From: Bacillota bacterium
GTDB taxonomy: Bacteria > Bacillota > Clostridia > Tissierellales > Sedimentibacteraceae
Reading direction: 5' to 3'
DNA: 10,681 nt
Assembly: GCA_029239575.1 (NCBI GenBank)
Contig: JARBUP010000077.1
Span: 1-10,681, forward strand
The notes below the pieces were generated by a model. The model made no database searches. It saw only the letters and a list, made by a program, of their open reading frames with translations, and was not told the origin of the DNA. Positions 1 through 6,487 of the stretch are shown here, in pieces. A program made the position numbers and the translations under genes. Within the stretch, counting starts at the first letter, position 1, and each line of letters begins with the position of its first letter.

Positions 1-6
1 TTTGTT

Positions 7-90
7 TGGTGCGGATGAAGGGACTCGAACCCCCACGCCGTAGGCGCCAGATCCTAAGTCTGGTGCGTCTGCCAATTCCGCCACATCCGC
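7..90 (-). tRNA. tRNA-Leu (anticodon UAG)
   Basis: Read on the minus strand this folds as a class II tRNA. The acceptor stem pairs GCGGATG (90-84) with CATCCGC (17-11). The anticodon stem CCAGA/TCTGG encloses the loop CTTAGGA, giving anticodon TAG, which reads CUN leucine codons. A long variable arm (CGCC TAC GGCG) is typical of leucine tRNA, and the T-loop reads GGTTCGAGTCC. The discriminator is A, and the CCA end is encoded at 9-7. Transcription probably starts at the consensus promoter at 120-148. The 3' flank and any terminator lie outside the window. Confidence 0.97.
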
Positions 91-119
91 GTGACATTTT
101 TCGTGTGACAACAAAATTG

Positions 120-148
120 ATTATACTACTATTAGTGTACCTTGTCAA
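120..148 (-). promoter_or_regulatory. Perfect consensus sigma-A promoter for tRNA-Leu
   Basis: On the minus strand the -35 box TTGACA (148-143) and the -10 box TATAAT (125-120) are both perfect and are separated by exactly 17 nt. A start near 113 would leave about 22 nt of leader before the tRNA at 90. The -35 box lies inside the last codons of the dprA-like gene, whose stop is at 132-134. The tRNA therefore appears to have its own strong promoter. Confidence 0.85.
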
Positions 149-1019
149 GATTTTTTTCAATAGATTTATTTTTAAAATTTTCTAATTTTGTAAAGCTATC
201 TATCATATAAATATTTTCACTATTTTTAATATTGCTTAAAGTTTCTTCTATTATATTTGTAAATGCAATTGGTTTATTTAATTCCTTTGCATATTTAACA
301 GCGTGATAAGTAACACCTTTTTTGTCTCCCTCTATAACTATCATTCCTTCAGAAAGAGCGGCAACAATGCGGTTTCTTTCAATATATGAATTTTTATCTG
401 ATTTTGTATTTGGAGGAAATTCTGAAACAACTGCTCCACCATTTAATAAAATCATATTATAAAGCATTTTGCTTGTCTTTTGAATTTTGTTATGTCCTGA
501 TGGTATTACAGCAATAGTTTTACCATTAGCTGTTATACTTCCTGTATGTGCAGCTTCTTCACATCCTTCAGATAAACCGGTTACAATACAGCAATTTTCT
601 TCTGCAAGTTTTTCTGATAATATTGAACTAATTTCATAACACTTTTGAGAAGGATTTTTAGATCCTACTATTGATATATTGCTATAATGATTTAATAAAT
701 CCGAATTTCCTCTAATATATAAAACCAACGGCTTATCTTCCATATATTTTAACTTATTTGGATATTTTTCATCATATAAACCAACTATCTCTATATTAGA
801 TCTTTTACATAAATTTATAATATTAAAAGCTTCTTCTTCTATATAATCTATATCAATATTTAATTTTTTTAAGCCTAAATTTTTAAGTAGCTTAACTAAT
901 GAATTAAAATCATCAAGACGTACATTTTTAATTTCAATATAATCTATAATTTTATTTATAACATTTCTCTTTAATCCATTAATTAATTGTATCTTAATTA
1001 AATTTTCATTGCTTAACAT
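132..1019 (-). CDS. dprA: Divergent DprA/Smf-family DNA-processing protein
   Basis: A 295-residue protein of the DprA/Smf Rossmann-like family. Members bind incoming single-stranded DNA and help load RecA during transformation; many non-competent bacteria also carry one. Family motifs in order are VGSKNPS (118-124), TGLSEGCEEAAHTG (147-160), GGAVVSE (194-200) and the RNR triad (215-217) followed by ALSEGMIVIE. The N-terminal ~80 residues resemble the helical lead-in of DprA. There is little room for a C-terminal winged helix. It is divergent: the usual SGSLITA stretch is replaced by KKGVTYHA, and the usual AvPG end is AFTN. The start chosen (ATG at 1019) has GAGGGG 5 nt upstream; an ATG at 1082 has no ribosome site. 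No topA neighbour is visible, although clostridial dprA often sits beside it. The family is secure; whether it is the main DprA or a second paralogue is not. Confidence 0.85.
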   Translation of the reverse strand: MLSNENLIKIQLINGLKRNVINKIIDYIEIKNVRLDDFNSLVKLLKNLGLKKLNIDIDYIEEEAFNIINLCKRSNIEIVGLYDEKYPNKLKYMEDKPLVLYIRGNSDLLNHYSNISIVGSKNPSQKCYEISSILSEKLAEENCCIVTGLSEGCEEAAHTGSITANGKTIAVIPSGHNKIQKTSKMLYNMILLNGGAVVSEFPPNTKSDKNSYIERNRIVAALSEGMIVIEGDKKGVTYHAVKYAKELNKPIAFTNIIEETLSNIKNSENIYMIDSFTKLENFKNKSIEKNLDKVH

Positions 1020-1024
1020 TATAT

Positions 1025-1030
1025 CCCCTC
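1025..1030 (-). promoter_or_regulatory. Ribosome binding site fixing the dprA start
   Basis: GAGGGG on the minus strand stands 5 nt before the ATG at 1019. It favours this start over the in-frame ATG at 1082, which would add 21 residues and lacks a purine-rich site. Confidence 0.8.
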
Positions 1031-1093
1031 TATGCTTGCATTCTCTGCGCGAATTTTGCAGAAAAAAGTTGTAAAATGACACATCGAAAAATT

Positions 1094-1122
1094 ATTATAT
1101 CATAAGTTGACTCTGTTGTATA
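1094..1122 (-). promoter_or_regulatory. Candidate promoter of the dprA-like gene
   Basis: On the minus strand there is a perfect -10 box TATAAT (1099-1094) with a weak -35 TATACA (1122-1117, 4 of 6 matches) at 17 nt spacing. Transcription would start near 1087, about 68 nt before the ATG at 1019. The upstream operon ends at the terminator at 1145-1176, so an independent promoter is expected here. Confidence 0.5.
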
Positions 1123-1144
1123 TTTAAAATTTTTTTAACAAACA

Positions 1145-1176
1145 AAAAACTCTTCTTAAACTGCAGAAGAGTTTTT
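1145..1176 (-). terminator. Intrinsic terminator of the carboxylase operon
   Basis: A perfect 12-bp inverted repeat (AAAAACTCTTCT / AGAAGAGTTTTT) with an 8-nt loop is followed on the minus strand by a T-rich run. It begins 24 nt after the stop codon of the biotin carrier gene. It marks the end of the operon and separates it from the dprA-like gene. Confidence 0.88.
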
Positions 1177-1199
1177 ATAAAAAGTGTAAAATTTAAAAA

Positions 1200-1613
1200 T
1201 TATGCAATTGTTACAAGTGGATCTCCTGTATTTACAGATGTTGATTTGCTTGTATATATTTTAGCAATTGTACCATCTTTAGGAGCTACTAATTCATTTT
1301 CCATTTTCATAGCTTCTAATATTAAAATAATATCTCCAGCTTTTACAGTTTGGCCTTCTGAAACTTTAATATCTAATACAGTTCCTGGCATTGGAGCTGA
1401 CATAGTCTCTCCTGCTACTGGAGCAGATGATACTGGAGCTTTTGGTGCTGGAGCTGCTACTGGAGCAGGTGCTGCTTGTGGTGCTGGCGCTGCTTGAGGA
1501 GCAGGTGCTGCTTGTTGAACTGGTGCATATGTAAATGCTGGTTGACCTGAGCCAACTTCTTCTACTTCTACTGCATATGCTTTTCCATTTACTGTAACAT
1601 TAAATTTTTTCAT
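1200..1613 (-). CDS. mmdC: Biotin carboxyl carrier subunit (MmdC/GcdC/OadA-C type)
   Basis: A 137-residue biotinyl carrier. It shuttles CO2 on biotin between the carboxytransferase and a partner (a decarboxylating membrane subunit or a biotin carboxylase). The N-terminal 30 residues form the short beta lead typical of the gamma subunits of methylmalonyl-CoA and glutaconyl-CoA decarboxylase. Residues 31-68 are a flexible Ala/Pro-rich linker with repeated APAPQA units. The biotinyl domain (about 69-137) carries EAMKMEN at 100-106, so the biotinylated residue should be Lys103. GGAGG stands before the ATG. It is the last gene of the operon, 56 nt after the small subunit and just before the terminator. 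The carrier role is certain. The assignment to Mmd rather than another acyl-CoA carboxylase rests on neighbours. Confidence 0.88.
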   Translation of the reverse strand: MKKFNVTVNGKAYAVEVEEVGSGQPAFTYAPVQQAAPAPQAAPAPQAAPAPVAAPAPKAPVSSAPVAGETMSAPMPGTVLDIKVSEGQTVKAGDIILILEAMKMENELVAPKDGTIAKIYTSKSTSVNTGDPLVTIA

Positions 1614-1669
1614 TTTAATCCTCCATTATACATTTAACTATTTATTTTAGTGTCAAAATAATTTTATTT

Positions 1670-1951
1670 TTATCTCATTAATTTCATTCTTCCAGCTTGT
1701 GCCCATACAGAATCTAAATCAGGACTTCTTTTTATATTTCTTACTATAAAATTACTTGTTCCAAGCATAGAAGTAATTGCTGCCATAATTGCAGCTACTG
1801 TTTCTTCATCATCCATAGAAGCTAAAACTGCTGCTATAACTGCTGTGATTTCATCATCTTGAGTGTTTTCTTGTACATTGTTTACATTTGAACCTGCTGC
1901 ATTAGAAACTTCTTTTTTATCTTTTTTAAATAAATTTCCGAATAAACTCAT
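1670..1951 (-). CDS. OadG/MmdD-like small decarboxylase subunit without a membrane helix
   Basis: A 93-residue protein. The N-terminus is charged (FGNLFKKDKKE), followed by an Asn/Gln-rich stretch (about 15-32). Two Ala/Ile-rich helices then resemble the EITAVIAAVLA and TVAAIMAAIT segments of OadG/MmdD proteins. The C-terminal end holds FIVRNIKR (68-75) and WAQAGR (83-88), close to the conserved tail of the delta and epsilon subunits of methylmalonyl-CoA decarboxylase, which stabilise assembly of the complex. Classical delta subunits have an N-terminal transmembrane helix; none is present here, and helix 1 is too short and acidic at its edges. It starts 15 nt after the mmdA-like stop, with GGGAG between them, so translation is probably coupled. 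Family assignment rests on the tail motif and operon position. Confidence 0.72.
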   Translation of the reverse strand: MSLFGNLFKKDKKEVSNAAGSNVNNVQENTQDDEITAVIAAVLASMDDEETVAAIMAAITSMLGTSNFIVRNIKRSPDLDSVWAQAGRMKLMR

Positions 1952-1966
1952 CTAAACACTCCCATT

Positions 1967-3514
1967 CTATAGTGGAATATTTCCATGTTTTTTCACTGGC
2001 CTTGTTTCTCTTTTTCCTGATAACATGTCAAATGCACTTATTATTCTTTTTCTTGTTTCTGATGGTTCAATTACACCATCAATATATCCTCTTGCTGCAG
2101 CTGTATAAGGATTTGCTACTTTTTCTCTATATTCATTTATTTTTTCTTTACGTTTTTCAGCTTGATTTTCAGCTTCACTTATATCTTTTTTAAATATAAT
2201 ATTTGCTGCTCCATCAGGTCCCATAACTGCTATTTCTGCAGTTGGCCATGCTAATACCATGTCAGCACCTAATTCTTTACAACACATAGCAATGTAAGAT
2301 CCGCCATATGCTTTTCTTGTGATAATTGTTACTTTTGGTACAGTTGCTTCAGAATATGCATAAAGCATTTTTGCACCATGTCTTATAATTCCACCATACT
2401 CTTGTGTTGTTCCAGGTAAAAATCCAGGTACATCCATTAAAGTAAGTATAGGAACATTAAATGAATCACATGTTCTAATAAATCTTGCTGCTTTGTCAGA
2501 TGCATTTATATCAAGACAACCTGCTAATACTTTAGGCTGGCTTGCTATAATACCAACGCTTCTTCCATTTAATCTCATAAAACCAGTTATGATGTTTTGC
2601 GCAAAATATGGTTGATATTCTAAGAATTCCTTGCTATCAGCAAGTGTATAAATAATATCTTTCATATCGTAAGCCTTATTTGGATTATCAGGAATAATAT
2701 CATTTAAAGCTTCATCTACTCTGTTAATATCATCATAAGTAAGTTTTTCTGGTACTGTTTCTAAATTGTTTTGTGGTAAGAAACTTAATAATTTTTTAAT
2801 TCTTTCAATACATTCATCTTCTGAATCATCAACAAAGTGTGCAACACCACTTATACTATTGTGTGTCATTGCTCCGCCTAATTTTTCTCCAGATACAATT
2901 TCACCCGTTACAGTTTTAATTACATCAGGTCCAGTAATAAACATTTTACTTACATTTTGAACCATAAATATAAAATCAGTAAGAGCTGGTGAATAAACTG
3001 CACCACCTGCACATGGTCCTAATATAACAGAAATTTGTGGAATAACGCCTGAAGCTATTGTATTGTTGTAGAATATTTTAGCATAGCCTGATAAAGCATC
3101 TACACCTTCTTGTATTCTCGCTCCGCCTGAATCATTAATTCCTATTATTGGAGCTCCAACTTTTAATGCCATTTGTTGAGCTTTTACTATTTTAGCAGCA
3201 TGCATTTCGCCTAAAGATCCGCCAATAACAGTAAAGTCTTGTGCAAATACATATACAAGTCTTCCGTCAATAGTTCCATAACCAGTTATAACACCTTCAG
3301 TTGGTGCTTTTTTCTTTTCCATTCCAAAGTTAACACATCTATGTTCAACAAATGCATCAATTTCTACAAAGCTTCCTTGGTCTAAAAGCTTTAATACTCT
3401 TTCTCTTGCAGTCAATTTGCCATTTTCATGTTGCTTATCGATTGCTTTTTGCCCGCCACCTAATTTTAACTGCTCACTTTTTTCTCGGAGCTCATTTAAT
3501 TTATCGTTTGGCAA
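1967..3514 (-). CDS. mmdA: Acyl-CoA carboxytransferase (methylmalonyl-CoA decarboxylase alpha / PCC beta type)
   Basis: A 515-residue carboxytransferase of the crotonase superfamily, the usual length for MmdA, PccB and the 12S subunit of transcarboxylase. It moves a carboxyl group between an acyl-CoA (methylmalonyl-/propionyl-CoA is likeliest) and carrier biotin. The N-terminal half has GGSLGEMHAAKI (98-109), INDSGGARIQEG (126-137) and GPCAGGAVYSPA (167-178). The C-terminal half has DVPGFLPGT (361-369) and KAYGGSYIAM (401-410), the second oxyanion-hole region, then MGPDGAANIIF. The start is TTG at 3514-3512, with AGGAGGT 6 nt upstream and no better ATG nearby. It heads the operon with the OadG-like and biotin carrier genes. 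No membrane beta subunit or biotin carboxylase lies in the window, so decarboxylase, carboxylase and transcarboxylase roles remain open. Confidence 0.92.
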   Translation of the reverse strand: MPNDKLNELREKSEQLKLGGGQKAIDKQHENGKLTARERVLKLLDQGSFVEIDAFVEHRCVNFGMEKKKAPTEGVITGYGTIDGRLVYVFAQDFTVIGGSLGEMHAAKIVKAQQMALKVGAPIIGINDSGGARIQEGVDALSGYAKIFYNNTIASGVIPQISVILGPCAGGAVYSPALTDFIFMVQNVSKMFITGPDVIKTVTGEIVSGEKLGGAMTHNSISGVAHFVDDSEDECIERIKKLLSFLPQNNLETVPEKLTYDDINRVDEALNDIIPDNPNKAYDMKDIIYTLADSKEFLEYQPYFAQNIITGFMRLNGRSVGIIASQPKVLAGCLDINASDKAARFIRTCDSFNVPILTLMDVPGFLPGTTQEYGGIIRHGAKMLYAYSEATVPKVTIITRKAYGGSYIAMCCKELGADMVLAWPTAEIAVMGPDGAANIIFKKDISEAENQAEKRKEKINEYREKVANPYTAAARGYIDGVIEPSETRKRIISAFDMLSGKRETRPVKKHGNIPL

Positions 3515-3520
3515 TTTTGT

Positions 3521-3527
3521 ACCTCCT
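3521..3527 (-). promoter_or_regulatory. Ribosome binding site for the TTG start of mmdA
   Basis: AGGAGGT on the minus strand is a full match to the anti-Shine-Dalgarno sequence and lies 6 nt before the TTG at 3514. It is the main reason for accepting a non-ATG start, together with the conserved N-terminus (KLNELREK) that follows at once. Confidence 0.85.
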
Positions 3528-3563
3528 AAATTAATAACTATATTAAATTAACACGACATATAT

Positions 3564-3592
3564 AAAATAATCAATTTTTTGAATAAAGTCAA
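3564..3592 (-). promoter_or_regulatory. Candidate sigma-A promoter of the carboxylase operon
   Basis: On the minus strand TTGACT (3592-3587, 5 of 6) is followed after exactly 17 nt by TATTTT (3569-3564, 4 of 6). Transcription would begin near 3557, about 43 nt before the TTG start of mmdA. The dyad motif at 3606-3635 lies just upstream of the -35 box. Confidence 0.5.
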
Positions 3593-3883
3593 CTATTTTT
3601 ATTTAAATGCAAGATAGTATTCTGTTTCTGCATTTTTTAATGAAATTAATTTTATTTAAAAATCCAAAACAGTTATTTTGCCTTATTTTTAAAAGCACAA
3701 ATTATTTTCAATGCAAGATATATATTGCATCCGTCTAAATTTGCGATTGTTTTTCAACTCAGTCAAAAATGAATTACGACTCTAACATTTTTTTCTCTTT
3801 GTAATTTAATTAAATGAGCATTATTTCATTTCAAGCATATATTGAAAATAAATGTATAAGTTAAGGAAGGTGTGTCTTAAAAA
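3593..3883. other. Divergent intergenic region with two copies of a dyad motif
   Basis: No gene is supported here. The 11-mer AATGCAAGATA occurs twice, at 3606-3616 and 3710-3720. The first copy is followed by TGCATTT (3629-3635), making an interrupted dyad AAATGCA/TGCATTT. The second is followed by TTGCAT (3725-3730), making ATGCAA-N8-TTGCAT. This could be a pair of operator sites between the divergent transcription units. For the plus-strand trio, CATATATT at 3836-3843, about 40 nt before its first ATG, resembles the -10 of mother-cell sporulation promoters. No well-spaced -35 accompanies it, so this is only a hint. Confidence 0.35.
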
Positions 3884-4489
3884 ATGTATAAAAATAGCTT
3901 TCAAAACGAAAATGATAATTATAAATTAAATCCATACAGAGCAAAAAATATGATTATAAAAAAAGCTGAAGTAACCCCTTCACAACCTGCAGTAGATACT
4001 TTACCACAAGAAATTCCTGCCGAACAAACTCCTGAAACACCAGCAGTTGATGTTCCTGAATCAAACGAAATAGAAATAACTATACAACCATCATATGGAT
4101 CTGCTTCTGTTGGAGTATTTACAGCATTAGGTGCCTTACCTGTAAAAGATGCTGTTGTAACAATTTATTTATTAGATGAAAATGCTGAAGAAGTAGATCT
4201 TTATTTCAGGGTAACTGATGAAAGCGGAAGAGTTGAAGATATGCAATTAGCAGTTTTTTATGATCCAACAAACCCATTAGTTAGTCCAGAATTTTACTTC
4301 ACAACATATAATATGAGAATTCAAGCATTTAATTATTACACACAAAATATTTTAGATTTTCGTGTATTTCCAGGAGTTAAAACAAATTTAAGAATTAATT
4401 TAATTCCTGTAATACAAGGAGAAAATCAAGAAACTGCTCCGGAACAAACAATTATTATACCTCCAAGCCCTATAGATATATCTAATTAA
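3884..4489 (+). CDS. Transthyretin/CarboxypepD_reg-like beta-sandwich protein, paralogue 1
   Basis: A 201-residue protein of unproven function. Residues 1-65 look disordered, with a Pro/Glu-rich stretch (about 30-60) and no signal peptide or membrane helix. Residues 70-178 form one domain containing VGVFTALGALPVKDAVVTIY (76-95), TDESGRVEDMQL (111-122) and FRVFPGVKTNLRINLIP (159-175). The pattern of an ALPVxxAxVTxY strand, then TDxSGR, then a long strand resembles transthyretin-like or carboxypeptidase-regulatory sandwiches. From memory, similar domains lie beside peptidoglycan-binding proteins in other Clostridia. It ends in PPSPIDISN. The start has AAGGAAGG 14 nt upstream, rather far. The next gene, 42 nt away, is a paralogue about 70% identical over 104 residues by hand count. 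A role in the spore or cell envelope is inferred. Confidence 0.75.
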   Translation: MYKNSFQNENDNYKLNPYRAKNMIIKKAEVTPSQPAVDTLPQEIPAEQTPETPAVDVPESNEIEITIQPSYGSASVGVFTALGALPVKDAVVTIYLLDENAEEVDLYFRVTDESGRVEDMQLAVFYDPTNPLVSPEFYFTTYNMRIQAFNYYTQNILDFRVFPGVKTNLRINLIPVIQGENQETAPEQTIIIPPSPIDISN

Positions 4490-4531
4490 TATAAGTGTTA
4501 AATATATAATATATATGAAAGGTGTGACATA

Positions 4532-5017
4532 ATGCGTAGAAACAACAATTTTAATAATAAAAAGCAAAATATTAATGATGTAAATTTATTAGAAGTTTCA
4601 AATGAACAACCGCCACCTATAAGTCAGCCTACAATAGGATTTTTAGCTGTAGGGGTTTTTACAGCATTAGGCGCTTTACCTGTTAAAAATGCATCTATTA
4701 CAGTTTATAGTATAAATGAAAATAAAGAAGAACATGTAATTCATCATAGAATAACAGATGACAGCGGAAGGATTCCTGATATGGAGCTTAATGTATTTTA
4801 TGATCCCCAAAATCCATTCGTTAGCAAAGAATTTTATTTCTCCACATATAATTTAAGAGTTCAAGCGCAAAATTATTATCCTCAAAATATACAAAATTTT
4901 CGAGTTTTTCCTGGAGTTAAAACAAATTTAAAAATTAATTTAATACCTCTTATTCAAGGTTATGAATCCCAAGAAAATATTGTAATTCCTCCAAGCCCTA
5001 TTGATATATCAAATTAA
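4532..5017 (+). CDS. Transthyretin/CarboxypepD_reg-like beta-sandwich protein, paralogue 2
   Basis: A 161-residue tandem paralogue of the preceding gene. The N-terminal ~30 residues are Asn-rich and basic (RRNNNFNNKKQN) and are not a signal peptide. The shared domain runs from about 38 to 143, with VGVFTALGALPVK (40-52), TDDSGRIPDMEL (75-86) and FRVFPGVKTNLKINLIP (123-139). It ends in the same PPSPIDISN. It lacks the long Pro/Glu-rich region of paralogue 1. Nucleotide similarity is high in conserved blocks, so duplication is fairly recent or the copies still convert each other. AAAGGTG lies 7 nt before the ATG. The SpoIID-like gene starts 70 nt downstream with no terminator between. Specific function unknown. 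Confidence 0.75.
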   Translation: MRRNNNFNNKKQNINDVNLLEVSNEQPPPISQPTIGFLAVGVFTALGALPVKNASITVYSINENKEEHVIHHRITDDSGRIPDMELNVFYDPQNPFVSKEFYFSTYNLRVQAQNYYPQNIQNFRVFPGVKTNLKINLIPLIQGYESQENIVIPPSPIDISN

Positions 5018-5087
5018 TGTAAGTTTTAAAGCAATTCTTATTAGAAATAATATTTAAATTTAAACAATAAAAATTAGGGGTGATTTT

Positions 5088-6473
5088 ATGAGCATACCAA
5101 TTCCAGGTACAACCATTGTTTATGTTCCAGAATATATTACAGTGCACTTAGGAAGACCTGATGAGCCTGCAGAAAATGTAACAATACCTTTTATTGATTA
5201 TATTAAAAACGTAGCATCAAGCGAGCTATACCCTACTTGGCCTGAAAATGCTTTAAGAGCAAATATATACGCAATAATCTCAATTGCTTTAAATAGAGTT
5301 TATACAGAATGGTACAGAAGTAGGGGATATAAATTTGACATAACAAATTCAACTCAATATGATCAATTTTTCGTAAAAGATAGAGGAATTTTCGACCCAA
5401 TTGAAAAAATAGTCGATGAAATTTTTAATGATTATATTGTAAGACAAGGGCAAATAGTACCACTTTTTACTACTTATTGCGATGGTAGAGTATCAGAGTG
5501 CAATGGAATGTATCAATGGGGAACTGTAGATTTAGCTAAACAAGGTTTAGGACCATATGATATATTAACTTATTATTATGGGGATGATATTAATATAAGA
5601 GATAATGCACCAGTTGGAACTGTTGCAGAATCATACCCAGGAAGCCCTTTAAAAGTTGGAAGTATAGGTACTTATGTATTATATATGCAATTAGCATTAA
5701 ATACTATTTCGAACAACTATCCTGCAATACCTAAAATATATCCTGTAAATGGAGTTTTTACTACTCAAATGGAACAGTCAGTAAAAGCGTTTCAAAGAAT
5801 TTTTAATTTAACACCCGACGGTATAATTGGTAAAGGTACATGGTATAGTATTAGAAATACTTTTATAGCCGTAAGAAATCTTGCAGAATTAACATCAAAG
5901 GGAGCTATATTAGGAGAAGTTGATGTAATTTCTCCTGAAGTAGAAGCACGATTAGTTATACCTCGAGTTCAGTTAGCACAATATTTTCTAAATGTAATGT
6001 CCATATTTCAAGAATCAATTCCTGCAGTTGACATAAATGGTCAATTAGGGCCTCCAACAAGAGCATCTATAATTGAATTTCAAAAGATTGCAAAATTACC
6101 AGTTACAGGAATTCTTGACGAAGAAACTTGGCTTGCTTTATATAATTCTGCAATTGGTGCTTTAAGAACAATACCTCCTAATGCAATTGCATTGCCAAGA
6201 TTAATATATCCAAATATTATTTATAGATTAAATTCTGAAGGACCAGGGGTTTATGTAATAGAACAATATCTTGCTTTTATATCTCAGTTTGTTCCAAGCA
6301 TAACTGCACCAACACCGGATAATGTATTTAAAGAAGATACAAGAAATGCTGTAATAGCATTTCAAAAAGCATATGGTCTCTCACCTGATGGAATAGTTGG
6401 AAGAGCAACATGGGATAAGTTAACTGAAATATATTATGGCTTTAAATTCGGAAATAAATCCACTGTAAGTTAA
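5088..6473 (+). CDS. SpoIID-like protein with three peptidoglycan-binding repeats
   Basis: A 461-residue protein. Residues 35-170 resemble the SpoIID lytic transglycosylase domain: NVASSELYPTWPENALRANI (41-60) aligns with the SEMP-SWP-EALKAQA region, placing Glu46 at the catalytic glutamate position. GMYQWGTVDLAKQG (140-153) and DILTYYYG (158-165) match the GMSQYGA-MAKQG and ILKYYY signature. The zinc-site His/Cys after the YD motif is absent; Cys131 and Cys138 lie elsewhere. Three PG_binding_1 repeats follow at about 184-260, 290-352 and 375-450, with FQ cores at 235, 331 and 425 and DGIIG/TGILD/DGIVG turns. There is no signal peptide (MSIPIPGTTIVYV). AGGGGTGA precedes the ATG. It is last in the trio and followed by a terminator. 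Related unnamed proteins are common in spore-forming Clostridia. Peptidoglycan binding is likely; cleavage is plausible but unproven. Confidence 0.82.
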   Translation: MSIPIPGTTIVYVPEYITVHLGRPDEPAENVTIPFIDYIKNVASSELYPTWPENALRANIYAIISIALNRVYTEWYRSRGYKFDITNSTQYDQFFVKDRGIFDPIEKIVDEIFNDYIVRQGQIVPLFTTYCDGRVSECNGMYQWGTVDLAKQGLGPYDILTYYYGDDINIRDNAPVGTVAESYPGSPLKVGSIGTYVLYMQLALNTISNNYPAIPKIYPVNGVFTTQMEQSVKAFQRIFNLTPDGIIGKGTWYSIRNTFIAVRNLAELTSKGAILGEVDVISPEVEARLVIPRVQLAQYFLNVMSIFQESIPAVDINGQLGPPTRASIIEFQKIAKLPVTGILDEETWLALYNSAIGALRTIPPNAIALPRLIYPNIIYRLNSEGPGVYVIEQYLAFISQFVPSITAPTPDNVFKEDTRNAVIAFQKAYGLSPDGIVGRATWDKLTEIYYGFKFGNKSTVS

Positions 6474-6487
6474 ATATATTGTCAATT

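Noticed and set aside
1246..1497. Plus-strand open frame opposite the biotin carrier, Ala/Gly-rich
   Set aside because: It is the complement of the Ala/Pro linker and biotinyl domain; composition comes from the repeated codons and there is no ribosome site.
1431..1520. Possible tandem DNA repeat in the biotin carrier gene
   Set aside because: The repetition encodes the Ala/Pro-rich linker common to this protein family and has no separate role that I can support.
1972..2193. Plus-strand open frame rich in Phe and Leu opposite the end of mmdA
   Set aside because: A low-complexity shadow of a conserved enzyme on the other strand.
3605..3640. Dyad followed by a T-run as a terminator
   Set aside because: No plus-strand gene ends there and the 7-bp stem is AT-rich with a 17-nt loop; an operator-like reading fits the repeated motif better.
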